Notes under the pieces: generated by a model
The model's input: only the letters and a program-made list of their open reading frames with translations
Database searches by the model: none
What the model was told of the DNA's origin: nothing
In this document: in pieces, positions 19,943 through 27,792 of the stretch
Layout: each line of letters opens with the position of its first letter
Numbering within the stretch: position 1 is the first letter of the stretch
Made by a program: the position numbers and the translations under genes
Source of the DNA: Oscillospiraceae bacterium
Lineage (GTDB): Bacteria; Bacillota; Clostridia; Oscillospirales; CAG-382
Assembly: GCA_022508745.1 (NCBI GenBank)
Contig: JAFLUP010000021.1
Coordinates: 1 to 34,336, forward strand
Length of the DNA: 34,336 nt
Direction: 5' to 3'

Positions 19943-21163
19943 ATGAAATACATCATTCTGGTCGGGGACGGCATGGCGGATCTCCCTCTGCGGGAGCTTG
20001 AGGGCAGAACGCCGCTTTCCGCTGCCCGCAAGCCCGGGATGGATTATATCGCCTCCAAGGGGATCAACGGGCGCGTCCATACGGTCCCGGAGGGGATGGT
20101 GCCGGAAAGTGATACCGCCAACCTGGCGATCATGGGTTACGACCCCCGCCAGTATTCCAAAGGGCGCTCCCCGCTGGAAGCGGCAAGCATCGGCATCCGT
20201 ATGCAGCCGGACGAGACGGCCATCCGTGCCAACATCGTCACCCTTACCGAGGAGCAGGAAAGCTACGAGGATCGGCTGATGGTGGACCATTCCTCCGGCG
20301 AGATCACCACCGAGGAAGCGGACTTACTTATCCGCGATGTGCAAAGCAAATTTGGGGATGACGTCCGGACGTTCTACACTGGCGTCAGCTACCGGCACTG
20401 CCTGATCTGGAAGGATTGCCCGCCTTTCACCGATTTTTCCCGTCCCCACGATATCATCGGCAAACGCATCGGCGACTATCGCCCCCAGAGCGCGTCCTCC
20501 CGCCCCATGTGGGAGCTGCAGCGCGCGTCTTATGACTTTTTGAACGGACATCCCATCAATCTCGCCCGGGCGAACGCCGGGAAGAACAAGGCAAACTCTC
20601 TTTGGCTCTGGAGCCCGGGGAAGAAACCGTCGCTGCCGGAGTTTTCGGCTCTGACGGGTCTGAAGGGCAGCGTGGTGTGCGCGGTGGACCTGATCAAGGG
20701 GATCGGTCTCTGCGCGGGGCTGAACGTCCCTTCTGTGCCCGGCGCCACCGGCACGCTGGATACCAATTACCGCGGTAAGATGGAAGCCGCTCTCCGGGAA
20801 CTGGAGGCCGGAGCGGATTTCGTCTACCTCCATGTGGAAGCGCCGGATGAATGTGGGCATCAGGGCAGCTATACCGATAAGATCGAGTCGATCCGGCGCA
20901 TCGACAGCGAGATCCTTTGTCCGCTGCTCAGGCAGCTTCACCGGAGCGGAGAGCCCTTCCGTTTGCTGCTGCTGCCGGATCATCCTACGCCCGTTTATGC
21001 CCGCACCCATACCCGCGACGCGGTGCCCTTCGTGCTGTACGATTCGGCGGCGGAGCGGGACAGCGGGATCACCTGCTACTGCGAACAGAGCGGCTTTGAC
21101 GGCGGCGTGTTCCTGCACAAGGGGGAGGATTTGCTCCGCCTGCTGCTGGGGAGGCCGGTATGA
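19943..21163 (+). CDS. cofactor-independent phosphoglycerate mutase of the archaeal ApgM type / proposed homoserine kinase
   Basis: A 406-residue member of the alkaline-phosphatase superfamily. The N-terminal metal aspartate is in LVGDGMAD (Asp9), the catalytic serine in PESDTANLAIMGYDP (Ser56), and metal ligands are expected in VEAPDECGHQG and LLPDHPTP. It matches the ApgM family, not the longer bacterial GpmI. Bacterial members of this family have been proposed to act as homoserine kinases where ThrB is missing, so the role could be in glycolysis or in threonine synthesis. AAAGGAAG lies 10 bases before the ATG. It overlaps the next gene by four bases (ATGA). Family firm; substrate open. Confidence 0.88.
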   Translation: MKYIILVGDGMADLPLRELEGRTPLSAARKPGMDYIASKGINGRVHTVPEGMVPESDTANLAIMGYDPRQYSKGRSPLEAASIGIRMQPDETAIRANIVTLTEEQESYEDRLMVDHSSGEITTEEADLLIRDVQSKFGDDVRTFYTGVSYRHCLIWKDCPPFTDFSRPHDIIGKRIGDYRPQSASSRPMWELQRASYDFLNGHPINLARANAGKNKANSLWLWSPGKKPSLPEFSALTGLKGSVVCAVDLIKGIGLCAGLNVPSVPGATGTLDTNYRGKMEAALRELEAGADFVYLHVEAPDECGHQGSYTDKIESIRRIDSEILCPLLRQLHRSGEPFRLLLLPDHPTPVYARTHTRDAVPFVLYDSAAERDSGITCYCEQSGFDGGVFLHKGEDLLRLLLGRPV

Positions 21164-21714
21164 AGGGGTACCTGACCGCGCGGGGAAAGATCGTCCTTTC
21201 CGATTACCGCGAATACATGAATTTCAACCTGTTCCGGGGGAAGTTCTCCCGTCTGATCCGCGGCTTTGTGATATTCGCCGTGGTGCTTGCCTGCCTGCTG
21301 GTTCTGCTTGCGGGACTCCAGATGCAAAGCACCCTGCTGGTGCTTGCCGCCGGCATCGCGCTGCTGTGCTTCTGTATGTTCTTCTATCTGCTGCGCCGGA
21401 CGGTCAAGCAGACCTGTCTCAAAAGAAAACCGTTCCTTTACGCGACGCACGAGGTGCATTGCGGCGGGAACGGGCTGATCTATTCGATTTTGTACGATCC
21501 GGAGCACAACCCCCAGAAATTGCCGGACAGCCAGCAGGATCACCTGTACGAATCCTTCTTCCGGGTCTATGAGACCGGCGGCTTCTTCTACTTTTACCCG
21601 GATAAGAAATCCGCCATCATCCTCCCGAAGCGCAACATGACGCTGCAGGACGGACAGCGCTTGCGCACCTTGCTGCAAAAGGAACTGGGGGATCGGTTCG
21701 TTCGCTGCATATAG
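21160..21714 (+). CDS. YcxB-like membrane protein
   Basis: A 184-residue protein with two adjacent membrane helices (about 34-53 and 57-78) after a basic N-terminal segment, then a cytoplasmic domain. The C-terminal part YESFFRVYETGGFFYFYPDKKSAIILPKR followed by LRTLLQKELGDRF is the typical end of YcxB-like proteins. Translation is coupled to apgM by an ATGA overlap. It converges with trmK, with only four bases between the stop codons. Function unknown for the family. Confidence 0.75.
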   Translation: MKGYLTARGKIVLSDYREYMNFNLFRGKFSRLIRGFVIFAVVLACLLVLLAGLQMQSTLLVLAAGIALLCFCMFFYLLRRTVKQTCLKRKPFLYATHEVHCGGNGLIYSILYDPEHNPQKLPDSQQDHLYESFFRVYETGGFFYFYPDKKSAIILPKRNMTLQDGQRLRTLLQKELGDRFVRCI

Positions 21715-21718
21715 GGGT

Positions 21719-22390
21719 TCAAGTTCGGAGCAACCGGTCGATCTCCGCAAGCAGCGCATCCTCGTCGGAGGAGTTCATTCCCCGGGCAAGCAGCCCGGTA
21801 CGGCGCTTTTCCGCTTGCGAACGGGTCTTTTCCGCGTAGGAACGGAACGCGTCCGTTTGCGGGCGCTTCTGCCCGAGGAATAGATCCGCGTAGCAGTAAG
21901 CGGTCTTTTCCCCCGTAAAATCCGCGGCGAGGATGGCGTAAGGCTTCCCTCGCTCGCAGGTGAAGCGTTCCTCGCGGATGGCGTATCCGTTTTCCCAAAG
22001 GAAGCGCCGCAGGTCGTCCTGCGCGGTCATGGGCTGCAGCAGGAAGCGGCAATCCGGGTGCGGTCCGTAGCGGCGGAGGATCTCTGCGATCAGCTCGCCG
22101 CCCATCCCGCAGATGCAGGCGCAGTCGAAGGCATAGTCCCCCAGTGCGTCGAACCCGTCAGACAGGCGAAAGTCGATGTTTCCGACGCCGGCGGAAGCGG
22201 CGTTCGCCCTACCGTGCTCCAGCGGACCCTCCCGCAGGTCGGAGGCGACGGCGAAGGCGGCGTCCCCGTTCTTCACCGCCCGTACGGCGATAAACGCGTG
22301 GTCCGAACCGATGTCCGCAAGGCAGCGGAAGGGGCTGTATGTATGGATCATTTCCGCCACCAGTTCTAAACGGTTTCCGAGGGATCTCAT
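21719..22390 (-). CDS. trmK: tRNA (adenine-22-N1)-methyltransferase
   Basis: A 223-residue SAM-dependent methyltransferase making m1A22 in tRNA, typical of Gram-positive bacteria. The SAM-binding motif is CLADIGSDHAF (23-33), the acidic strand end is VASDLREGPL, and the catalytic-side motif CICGMGGELIAEIL with LLQPMTAQDDLRRFLWENGY follows; all are TrmK signatures. A C-terminal helical region (about 170-223) is usual. GGAGG lies eight bases before ATG 22390; the longer ORF-track version from 22840 reads through an upstream gene. Confidence 0.94.
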   Translation of the reverse strand: MRSLGNRLELVAEMIHTYSPFRCLADIGSDHAFIAVRAVKNGDAAFAVASDLREGPLEHGRANAASAGVGNIDFRLSDGFDALGDYAFDCACICGMGGELIAEILRRYGPHPDCRFLLQPMTAQDDLRRFLWENGYAIREERFTCERGKPYAILAADFTGEKTAYCYADLFLGQKRPQTDAFRSYAEKTRSQAEKRRTGLLARGMNSSDEDALLAEIDRLLRT

Positions 22391-22428
22391 GTGGGTTTCC
22401 TCCGTGTAAACAGATATAGGAAGCCGAC

Positions 22429-22461
22429 GTATGCGGGGGTCGAAGCCCCCTGCACACATAC
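22429..22461 (-). other. hairpin between the small membrane protein gene and trmK
   Basis: GTATG...CATAC outer arms and GGGGG-tcgaag-CCCCC inner arms form a stable stem with a small internal asymmetry. There is no T run on either side, so it is not a standard terminator. It may stabilise mRNA ends in the 89-base gap before trmK. Confidence 0.5.
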
Positions 22462-22479
22462 CGGCGAGTAGAGAAGGGG

Positions 22480-22665
22480 TTAGCCTTCCAGTTTGTCCTC
22501 CAGACATTTGAACGCCCTTTTTGCCTTTTTCTTCAGGCTGCAGGCGCATGAACACTTGTTGACCGCCATGTTGGCCACCAGAACGCCAACGGCGACGCCC
22601 ATCGCGACGCCGACCATATTGCAGACCAGGCGGTGCTTCGCGATCATTTTTTTCATGCAAAACAT
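22480..22665 (-). CDS. 61-residue cysteine-containing single-span membrane protein, unknown
   Basis: A short protein beginning MFCMKKMIAKH, with one glycine/valine/alanine-rich hydrophobic stretch (about 16-34), a CSCAC cysteine cluster right after it, then a Lys-rich amphipathic tail ending KCLEDKLEG. The first ATG (22677) is directly against the AAAGGA and cannot use it; ATG 22665 has a 12-base spacing. A plausible promoter lies about 65 bases upstream. The layout (one helix, charged amphipathic tail) resembles small YtxH-like envelope proteins, but I would not name it. The cysteines could bind metal or be acylated. Confidence 0.6.
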   Translation of the reverse strand: MFCMKKMIAKHRLVCNMVGVAMGVAVGVLVANMAVNKCSCACSLKKKAKRAFKCLEDKLEG

Positions 22666-22731
22666 CGGTGTGACCATTCCTTTCTTGAAAGTGCATTGTC
22701 AAGAATAGTTTTGGCCCCTGTGAATGGAAAT

Positions 22732-22760
22732 ATACTACCATAAAAATCTCTTGCACGCAA
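22732..22760 (-). promoter_or_regulatory. probable promoter of the 61-residue protein gene
   Basis: TTGCGT (22755-22760), 17-base spacer, TAGTAT (22732-22737) on the minus strand; both hexamers are imperfect. Confidence 0.5.
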
Positions 22761-22833
22761 CCTTTTTCTGGAAAAAACAGTGCAAAAAGGGGAAGTTTCT
22801 CCGAAAAAACAAGGAAAACTTTCAAAAAAAGTG

Positions 22834-22862
22834 TTGACAAATCGTTTCGAGACGGCTATAAT
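22834..22862 (+). promoter_or_regulatory. promoter of DUF177-rpmF
   Basis: Perfect TTGACA (22834-22839), 17-base spacer, perfect TATAAT (22857-22862), as expected for ribosomal-protein expression. Confidence 0.93.
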
Positions 22863-22928
22863 GGAATGTACTTGCGCGGTAACGTGCGTGCAGGAAAGTG
22901 AAACGAAACAGGGAAGGGATGTTTGCCG

Positions 22929-23444
22929 ATGGTGCTGGATCTGCGGGAGCTGATCGCAGGCGCGGTGAAGGAAGTTCCCTTTGCTTACGAACAAGCGCTG
23001 GAAGGCGCCGGGGCAAAAACGCTTTCCGACGATCTGCAATCAGGCGTTTTACAGGCGTCCGGCAAGGCGGAAAATCACGCCGGCTATTCCCAGTTGAAGG
23101 GCGAAATCCTGTTGGAAGGTATCTTCCGGTGCGGCCGCTGCTGCAAAACGTTTCCCAGAACCCTCCGGTTCCCCATGGCGTATCCTTTGGCGGAAACCCT
23201 TGCGGGGGAGGATATGGAGGAATACCTCCTGCTGGAAGACGGGCAGTTGGATCTTTCCGACGTGGTAAACAGCCAGCTCCTGCTGGAACTGCCGTATCGG
23301 TTCCTGTGCAAGGAGGATTGCAAAGGGCTTTGCCCCAAGTGCGGGTGTGACCGGAACGTGGATTCCTGCCAATGCGATCTGCGGGAAAAGGATCCCCGTT
23401 GGGCGGTTCTGAACGGCTTTTTTGACGAAGAAGAAACAACTTGA
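22929..23444 (+). CDS. DUF177 (YceD-like) protein
   Basis: A 171-residue protein of the DUF177/YceD family, nearly always encoded before rpmF and linked to large-subunit rRNA maturation in other bacteria. Two cysteine clusters are seen: CGRCCK (68-73) and CKEDCKGLCPKCG (127-139), the latter a likely zinc site conserved in the family. The acidic segment LLLEDGQLDLSDVVNSQLLLELP is also typical. The ORF track starts at TTG 22923; ATG 22929, with AGGGA about nine bases upstream, is preferred. It is 24 bases before rpmF. Confidence 0.92.
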   Translation: MVLDLRELIAGAVKEVPFAYEQALEGAGAKTLSDDLQSGVLQASGKAENHAGYSQLKGEILLEGIFRCGRCCKTFPRTLRFPMAYPLAETLAGEDMEEYLLLEDGQLDLSDVVNSQLLLELPYRFLCKEDCKGLCPKCGCDRNVDSCQCDLREKDPRWAVLNGFFDEEETT

Positions 23445-23468
23445 TCATACAGAAGGAGGTTCATTGAG

Positions 23469-23660
23469 ATGGCAGTCCCGAAGAGAAAAGTCTCGAAAGC
23501 GAGACGCGATAAGCGGCGTTCCAATGTCTGGAAGCTGGAGCTTCCCGGCATGCTGAAGTGCCCGAAGTGCGGTGCGTACAACCTTTCCCACCGCGTCTGC
23601 AAGTCCTGCGGCTACTATCGTCGTAGAGAGGTCTTGAAGATCGAGGAAGAAAAGGCGTAA
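23469..23660 (+). CDS. rpmF: 50S ribosomal protein L32
   Basis: A 63-residue ribosomal protein. The N-terminus [17 protein letters not shown] is the L32 signature, and a zinc ribbon is formed by CPKC (31-34) and CKSC (44-47), so this is the zinc-binding (C+) form. AAGGAGG lies nine bases before the ATG. It is the second gene of the DUF177-rpmF operon and is followed by a terminator. Confidence 0.98.
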   Translation: MAVPKRKVSKARRDKRRSNVWKLELPGMLKCPKCGAYNLSHRVCKSCGYYRRREVLKIEEEKA

Positions 23661-23662
23661 AG

Positions 23663-23711
23663 AAAAGCGTGTTGCTCAGCTTCTCAACGGCACAGAGCGG
23701 CACGCCTTTTT
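23663..23711 (+). terminator. terminator after rpmF
   Basis: GCGTGTTGCTC (23667-23677) pairs with GAGCGGCACGC (23695-23705), with two adjacent G-U wobbles, followed by CTTTTTC. It overlaps the leader of the next gene, so some read-through may feed it; I see no separate strong promoter for that gene. Confidence 0.72.
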
Positions 23712-23745
23712 CATGGAGATAAAACGGCAAAAGGAGGTCAACACG

Positions 23746-25050
23746 ATGGTGGAAATATTGGAAGTCCTTCCCGGAAGTCCCGCGGCAAAGGCAGGAGTTC
23801 TTCCCGGGGATGTGCTGCTTTCCGTCAACGGGGAAGCCATCCGGGATGTGTTGGATTACCGCTTTTTTGCCGTCGACCCCCACAGCACACTGGTGGTCTC
23901 CCGGGCAGGGGAGGAGCTGACCTTCCCGCTGCGCAACCGCGCTTATGAGGAGCTGGGGCTGGAATTCCGCAGTTATCTGATGGACGAAAAGAAGCATTGC
24001 GCAAACCATTGCATTTTCTGTTTCATCGACCAGAACCCTCCCGGTATGCGGGAAACCATTTACTTCAAGGATGACGACGAACGGCTCTCCTTTTTGCAGG
24101 GGAATTATGTCACCCTGACGAATTTGCAGGATCGGGACGTAGAACGCATCGTCAGGATGCGGATCTCCCCGGTGAATGTCTCCGTACATACCATGAACCC
24201 GTCCCTGCGGGTGCAGATGATGCGCAACCGTTTCGCGGGGGAAAAGCTCCGCTATCTGAAACAACTGGATGAGGGCGGAATCCGCATCAACGCCCAACTT
24301 GTTCTCTGCCGGGGCGTCAACGACGGGGAAGAACTGGATTACTCCATTGGGGAGTTATGTAAACTTGAAAATCTGGAAAGCCTCGCCGCCGTGCCCTGCG
24401 GGATGACCGCGCACCGGGAGGGGCTGACGGAGATCAAACCGTATGACCGCGCTTCCGCTTCCGACGTGATCGACCGCGTGGAGCGCATGGCGGCTCGCTG
24501 CTTGCAGCAGCGCGGGTCGCGCACGGTGTACGCTTCGGACGAGTTTTATCTGCTTGCCGAGCGCCCCATCCCCCCCGCGGAGGCCTACGAGGACTATCCG
24601 CAGCTGGACAACGGCGTGGGGATGCTGCGGCTGCACACGGAGGAGTTCCGGGACGCGCTGGAGTCTTATGAAGGAAAATGTGCGCGCAGACACGTCAGTA
24701 TCGCCACCGGCGTGGCGGCGGAGCTGCACATGAAGGAGCTTGCGGGGCTTGCCTGCGGGCGCTTCCCCTCCCTGCGGGTGGACGTACACGCCATCCGCAA
24801 CAAGTTCTTCGGGGAGAGCATCACCGTCAGCGGTCTTGTGACCGGCGGGGATCTGATCGAACAGCTTTCCGGTGTGGAGCTGGGGGACGTGCTGCTTCTG
24901 CCGGAGAATATGCTGCGGCACGAGGGAGATTTATTTCTGGACGGCGTAAGCCTGTCCGACGTGGAAGAAAAGTTGAAGATCCGGGTGGAAGTGACCGGGC
25001 GCGACGGGGAGGACCTGCTCGCGAAACTGCTTGGGGAAGGAGAGGAATAG
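23746..25050 (+). CDS. DUF512 radical SAM protein with N-terminal PDZ domain
   Basis: A 434-residue protein of unknown reaction. Residues 1-60 form a PDZ-like domain (VLPGSPAAKAGVLPGDVLLSVNGE). The radical SAM cluster motif is CANHCIFCF (Cys85, 89, 92), CX3CX2C. A C-terminal DUF512 domain follows, including GVAAELHMKEL and HAIRNKFFGESITVSGLVTGGDL. This architecture is widespread in Clostridia and is often placed beside der, as here (four bases before it). GGAGGT lies seven bases before ATG 23746; the ORF-track start at 23713 is upstream of that site. The enzyme probably makes a 5'-deoxyadenosyl radical; target unknown. Confidence 0.92.
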   Translation: MVEILEVLPGSPAAKAGVLPGDVLLSVNGEAIRDVLDYRFFAVDPHSTLVVSRAGEELTFPLRNRAYEELGLEFRSYLMDEKKHCANHCIFCFIDQNPPGMRETIYFKDDDERLSFLQGNYVTLTNLQDRDVERIVRMRISPVNVSVHTMNPSLRVQMMRNRFAGEKLRYLKQLDEGGIRINAQLVLCRGVNDGEELDYSIGELCKLENLESLAAVPCGMTAHREGLTEIKPYDRASASDVIDRVERMAARCLQQRGSRTVYASDEFYLLAERPIPPAEAYEDYPQLDNGVGMLRLHTEEFRDALESYEGKCARRHVSIATGVAAELHMKELAGLACGRFPSLRVDVHAIRNKFFGESITVSGLVTGGDLIEQLSGVELGDVLLLPENMLRHEGDLFLDGVSLSDVEEKLKIRVEVTGRDGEDLLAKLLGEGEE

Positions 25051-25054
25051 ACGC

Positions 25055-26377
25055 ATGGCCAATGGAATCGTTGCGGTGGTCGGGCGGCCGAATGTGGGCA
25101 AAAGTACGCTGTTCAACCGTCTGACGGGCGCGCGGGTCGCCATTGTGGAGGATACCCCCGGCGTCACGCGGGACCGCATTTACCGGGACGTGGAATGGAA
25201 CGGAAGAACCTTCCGGCTCATCGACACGGGTGGCATCGAGCCCCGGACGGACAGCTCGCTGCTGGTACAGATGCGGGATCAGGCGGAGGTCGCGATCCGT
25301 CATGCGGACGTGTTGGTGTTTTTGTGCGACCTGAAAAGCGGGTTGACGGACGCCGACAGGGATATCGCCACCATGCTGCGCAAGGCAAGAAAGCCGGTGC
25401 TGGTGGCGGTGAATAAGGTGGACAGCGTGGGGGAAACTCCCGCGGAGTTTTATGAATTCTACGCGCTGGGCTTTGAGGAGGTCTTCCCGCTTTCCTCCAT
25501 GAACGGCACCGGAACGGGCGACCTGCTGGATCGGGTGGTGGAACTGCTTCCGCCGGAGGAAGAAGCCTCCGACGACGAGGGACGGATCCGTATCGCCGTG
25601 ATCGGCAAACCCAACGCGGGGAAAAGCTCGCTGGTCAATCGCTTCTGCGGGGAGGAACGGGTCATCGTTTCCGACATGGCGGGAACCACCCGCGACGCGG
25701 TGGACACCTATGTGGACAACGCCTACGGCAGGTACATTCTGGTGGATACCGCCGGCATCCGCCGCAGCGCCCGGATCGAGGATCGGCTGGAAAAATACAG
25801 CGTCCTGCGGGCGAATATGGCGGTGGAAAACAGCGACGTGTGCCTGATCATGGTGGACGCGCAAGAGGGCGTCACGGCGCAGGATGAGCGCATCGCGGGT
25901 CTGGCGCATAACGCCGGAAAAGCCAGCGTAATCGTCATCAACAAATGGGACCTGATCGAAAAGGACAACAAGACCCATGACGATTTCATGAAGCAGGTTC
26001 GCACCGCCCTCGCCTATATGACCTACGCCCCCGTGGTGTTCGTTTCCGCAAAGACCGGGCAGCGCCTGGATAAAATCTTTACCTTGGTCAACGACGTTTA
26101 CCGGGAATCCTGCAAGCGCGTCACCACCGGCGTGCTGAACGATTTCCTTTCGGATATCACCGAGCGGGTCCAGCCGCCCACGGATAAGGGCAGACGGCTG
26201 AAGCTCTATTACATGACCCAAACGGCCACCAATCCGCCTACTTTTGCCTGCTTCTGCAACAGTGCGGAGCTGTTCCACTATTCGTATCAGCGGTATATCG
26301 AAAACTGCCTGCGCAACACCTTCGGCTTTGCGGGCACACCCATCCGCTTGATCATCAAACAGAAGGGAGACGAGTGA
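25055..26377 (+). CDS. der: ribosome biogenesis GTPase Der (EngA)
   Basis: A 440-residue protein with two tandem GTPase domains and a C-terminal KH-like domain, acting in late 50S assembly. The first P-loop is GRPNVGKS (10-17), with NKVD at 120-123; the second is GKPNAGKS (184-191), with DTAGIR and NKWD following. The KH-like end includes RLKLYYMTQT and FAGTPIRLIIK. ATG 25055 is chosen over the ORF-track start 25031; GGAGAGGAA lies just upstream. It is tightly packed between the DUF512 gene and plsY (one-base gap). Confidence 0.98.
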   Translation: MANGIVAVVGRPNVGKSTLFNRLTGARVAIVEDTPGVTRDRIYRDVEWNGRTFRLIDTGGIEPRTDSSLLVQMRDQAEVAIRHADVLVFLCDLKSGLTDADRDIATMLRKARKPVLVAVNKVDSVGETPAEFYEFYALGFEEVFPLSSMNGTGTGDLLDRVVELLPPEEEASDDEGRIRIAVIGKPNAGKSSLVNRFCGEERVIVSDMAGTTRDAVDTYVDNAYGRYILVDTAGIRRSARIEDRLEKYSVLRANMAVENSDVCLIMVDAQEGVTAQDERIAGLAHNAGKASVIVINKWDLIEKDNKTHDDFMKQVRTALAYMTYAPVVFVSAKTGQRLDKIFTLVNDVYRESCKRVTTGVLNDFLSDITERVQPPTDKGRRLKLYYMTQTATNPPTFACFCNSAELFHYSYQRYIENCLRNTFGFAGTPIRLIIKQKGDE

Positions 26378-26378
26378 T

Positions 26379-27137
26379 ATGCTGCAATTCTTCGAATGGT
26401 TCTGGGAGGCGATCGGCATCCCGGCGCGTCTGGGCATGGCGGACGGTCAGTCCTTTCAAGGGTTCTTTATCTGGATGTACAATCAGTTCAGCGGGCAGGG
26501 GAAGGATCTTCCTGCCGCTCTGACCTTCTGCGGTGCGGCGCTGCTATGCAGCATCCTGCCGTATCTGCTGGGGAGCCTGAACACCGCGATCATCGTTTCC
26601 CGGTTGAAATACCACGACGACATTCGGAATCACGGCTCCGGCAACGCGGGTCTGACCAACATGGCGCGGGTCTTTGGAAAGAAAGGCGCGCTGTTGACGC
26701 TGCTGGGCGATATGGCAAAGCAGTTTGTCTCCGTCGTGATCGGGATTGTGGTCTGTGGGGAGTGGGGCGCGTACCTTGCGGGCGTGTTCTGTATGTTCGG
26801 GCATATTTTCCCTTTGTATTACCACTTCCGCGGGGGAAAGGGCGTGCTGACCGCCGCCACCATGATCCTGATGATCGACTGGCAGGTCTTCCTGATCGCC
26901 TTCGCGCTGTTCGTTCTGACGGTGCTGCTCACCCGGTACGTCTCCCTCGGTTCCATCATCGCGGGCTTTGCACTGCCCGGTATCGTCTATACCAGCGCCA
27001 AAGTGCGGGGATTTGCGCCCGGTCTCCCGGCGATGATCTTCTCCATTTTCATCGGGTTGATGCTGATCTTTATGCACCGGTCCAATATCCGCCGCCTGTT
27101 TGAAGGCACGGAAAACAAGTTCAAGTTTAAGAAGTAA
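26379..27137 (+). CDS. plsY: glycerol-3-phosphate acyltransferase PlsY, N-terminally extended
   Basis: A 252-residue membrane acyltransferase that makes lysophosphatidate from acyl-phosphate and glycerol-3-phosphate. The three PlsY motifs are visible: GSLNTAIIVSR (65-75), HGSGNAGLTNMARVFG (85-100) and GHIFPLYYHFRGGKG (141-155). Most PlsY proteins have about 200 residues and reach the GS motif near residue 10-15; here about 50 extra residues precede it. The extension has aromatic-rich segments and may be an amphipathic helix. ATG 26379 lies one base past the der stop. A strong terminator follows. Confidence 0.93.
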   Translation: MLQFFEWFWEAIGIPARLGMADGQSFQGFFIWMYNQFSGQGKDLPAALTFCGAALLCSILPYLLGSLNTAIIVSRLKYHDDIRNHGSGNAGLTNMARVFGKKGALLTLLGDMAKQFVSVVIGIVVCGEWGAYLAGVFCMFGHIFPLYYHFRGGKGVLTAATMILMIDWQVFLIAFALFVLTVLLTRYVSLGSIIAGFALPGIVYTSAKVRGFAPGLPAMIFSIFIGLMLIFMHRSNIRRLFEGTENKFKFKK

Positions 27138-27151
27138 ATGCCGGAACAAGG

Positions 27152-27184
27152 AAAACCCTCGATACGCCGTATCGAGGGTTTTTT
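27152..27184 (+). terminator. terminator after plsY
   Basis: AAAACCCTCGATAC and GTATCGAGGGTTTT pair perfectly around a 3-base loop, followed by further T. It ends the DUF512-der-plsY operon. Confidence 0.93.
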
Positions 27185-27198
27185 CATGGGGAAACGCA

Positions 27199-27510
27199 CT
27201 ATGTATCGTCTTTTTGGGAAGGAAGATTTTCTATGATAAAGCTGAGGTCGTCCTTGCAGAGCTTTTGTATCGCAAGGGATTTTGCTGTATTGGATACCAT
27301 TCGATCTGAATTTTCCACCAGATGACCAAATCCGTAAAGGATAAAGGATCCGATCCAAGAAAGCAGGGGACCGATGAGCATGAAAATGATTCCGACAATG
27401 ATGGCTTCGTTAACCAGGAGCACGATTCCAAGTAATATCGAGGCGGCGCTCCCTATCCCGCAGAGAACCATTGCCAACATTTTGATTTTTCCGCCGATGT
27501 TGCTGAACAT
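27199..27510 (-). CDS. small two-helix membrane protein, unknown
   Basis: A 103-residue protein with a short N-terminus (MFSNIGGKIK), two hydrophobic helices (about 11-33 and 37-60) and a cytoplasmic-type tail. The segment LLSWIGSFILYGFGHLVENSD, with a Ser-Trp...Tyr-Gly-Phe-Gly pattern, resembles a small clostridial membrane family I have seen but cannot name. AAGGAG is about 11 bases before the ATG, and a consensus promoter lies further upstream. It faces plsY across a terminator. Composition is lower in G+C than plsY. Role unknown. Confidence 0.72.
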   Translation of the reverse strand: MFSNIGGKIKMLAMVLCGIGSAASILLGIVLLVNEAIIVGIIFMLIGPLLSWIGSFILYGFGHLVENSDRMVSNTAKSLAIQKLCKDDLSFIIENLPSQKDDT

Positions 27511-27538
27511 GATTTATACAACTCCTTTTTTCCAATGT

Positions 27539-27560
27539 GGCGAATCTTTGGCGAATCTTT
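27539..27560. repeat. 11-bp tandem repeat in the leader of the 27199 gene
   Basis: GGCGAATCTTT occurs twice head to tail (27539-27549, 27550-27560) between the promoter and the ribosome site. No role is evident. Confidence 0.85.
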
Positions 27561-27568
27561 ATAGAAAG

Positions 27569-27597
27569 ATTGTATCAAAATGCCACCATATTGTCAA
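27569..27597 (-). promoter_or_regulatory. promoter of the 27199 membrane protein gene
   Basis: TTGACA (27592-27597), 17-base spacer, TACAAT (27569-27574) on the minus strand. Confidence 0.85.
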
Positions 27598-27740
27598 GCC
27601 GTTTTTCGATAAATATGGGGCAAAAAAGGGAGAAGCGATATGGAAATGGTCAGTTTGTGAAAGACCCGAAAGAAAAAAGGACACAGTCGGTAGAAGGCGG
27701 CGATGAAGGGATTCACGCCGATCGGGAGCTGATTGCATAG

Positions 27741-27786
27741 AAAAACGCCGGATACGGTTCCAAACCAACCGTATCCGGCATTTTTG
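27741..27786 (-). terminator. terminator after iscU
   Basis: GCCGGATACGGTT (27747-27759) and AACCGTATCCGGC (27767-27779) form a perfect 13-bp stem, flanked by A5/T5 tracts so that it works in either direction. It ends the iscS-iscU operon. Confidence 0.93.
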
Positions 27787-27792
27787 TTGCTT

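Noticed and set aside
27537-27740. 67-codon plus-strand ORF in the 27.6 kb gap
   Set aside because: It runs through the minus-strand promoter, lacks a ribosome site and has no domain. I see no gene in 27598-27740.
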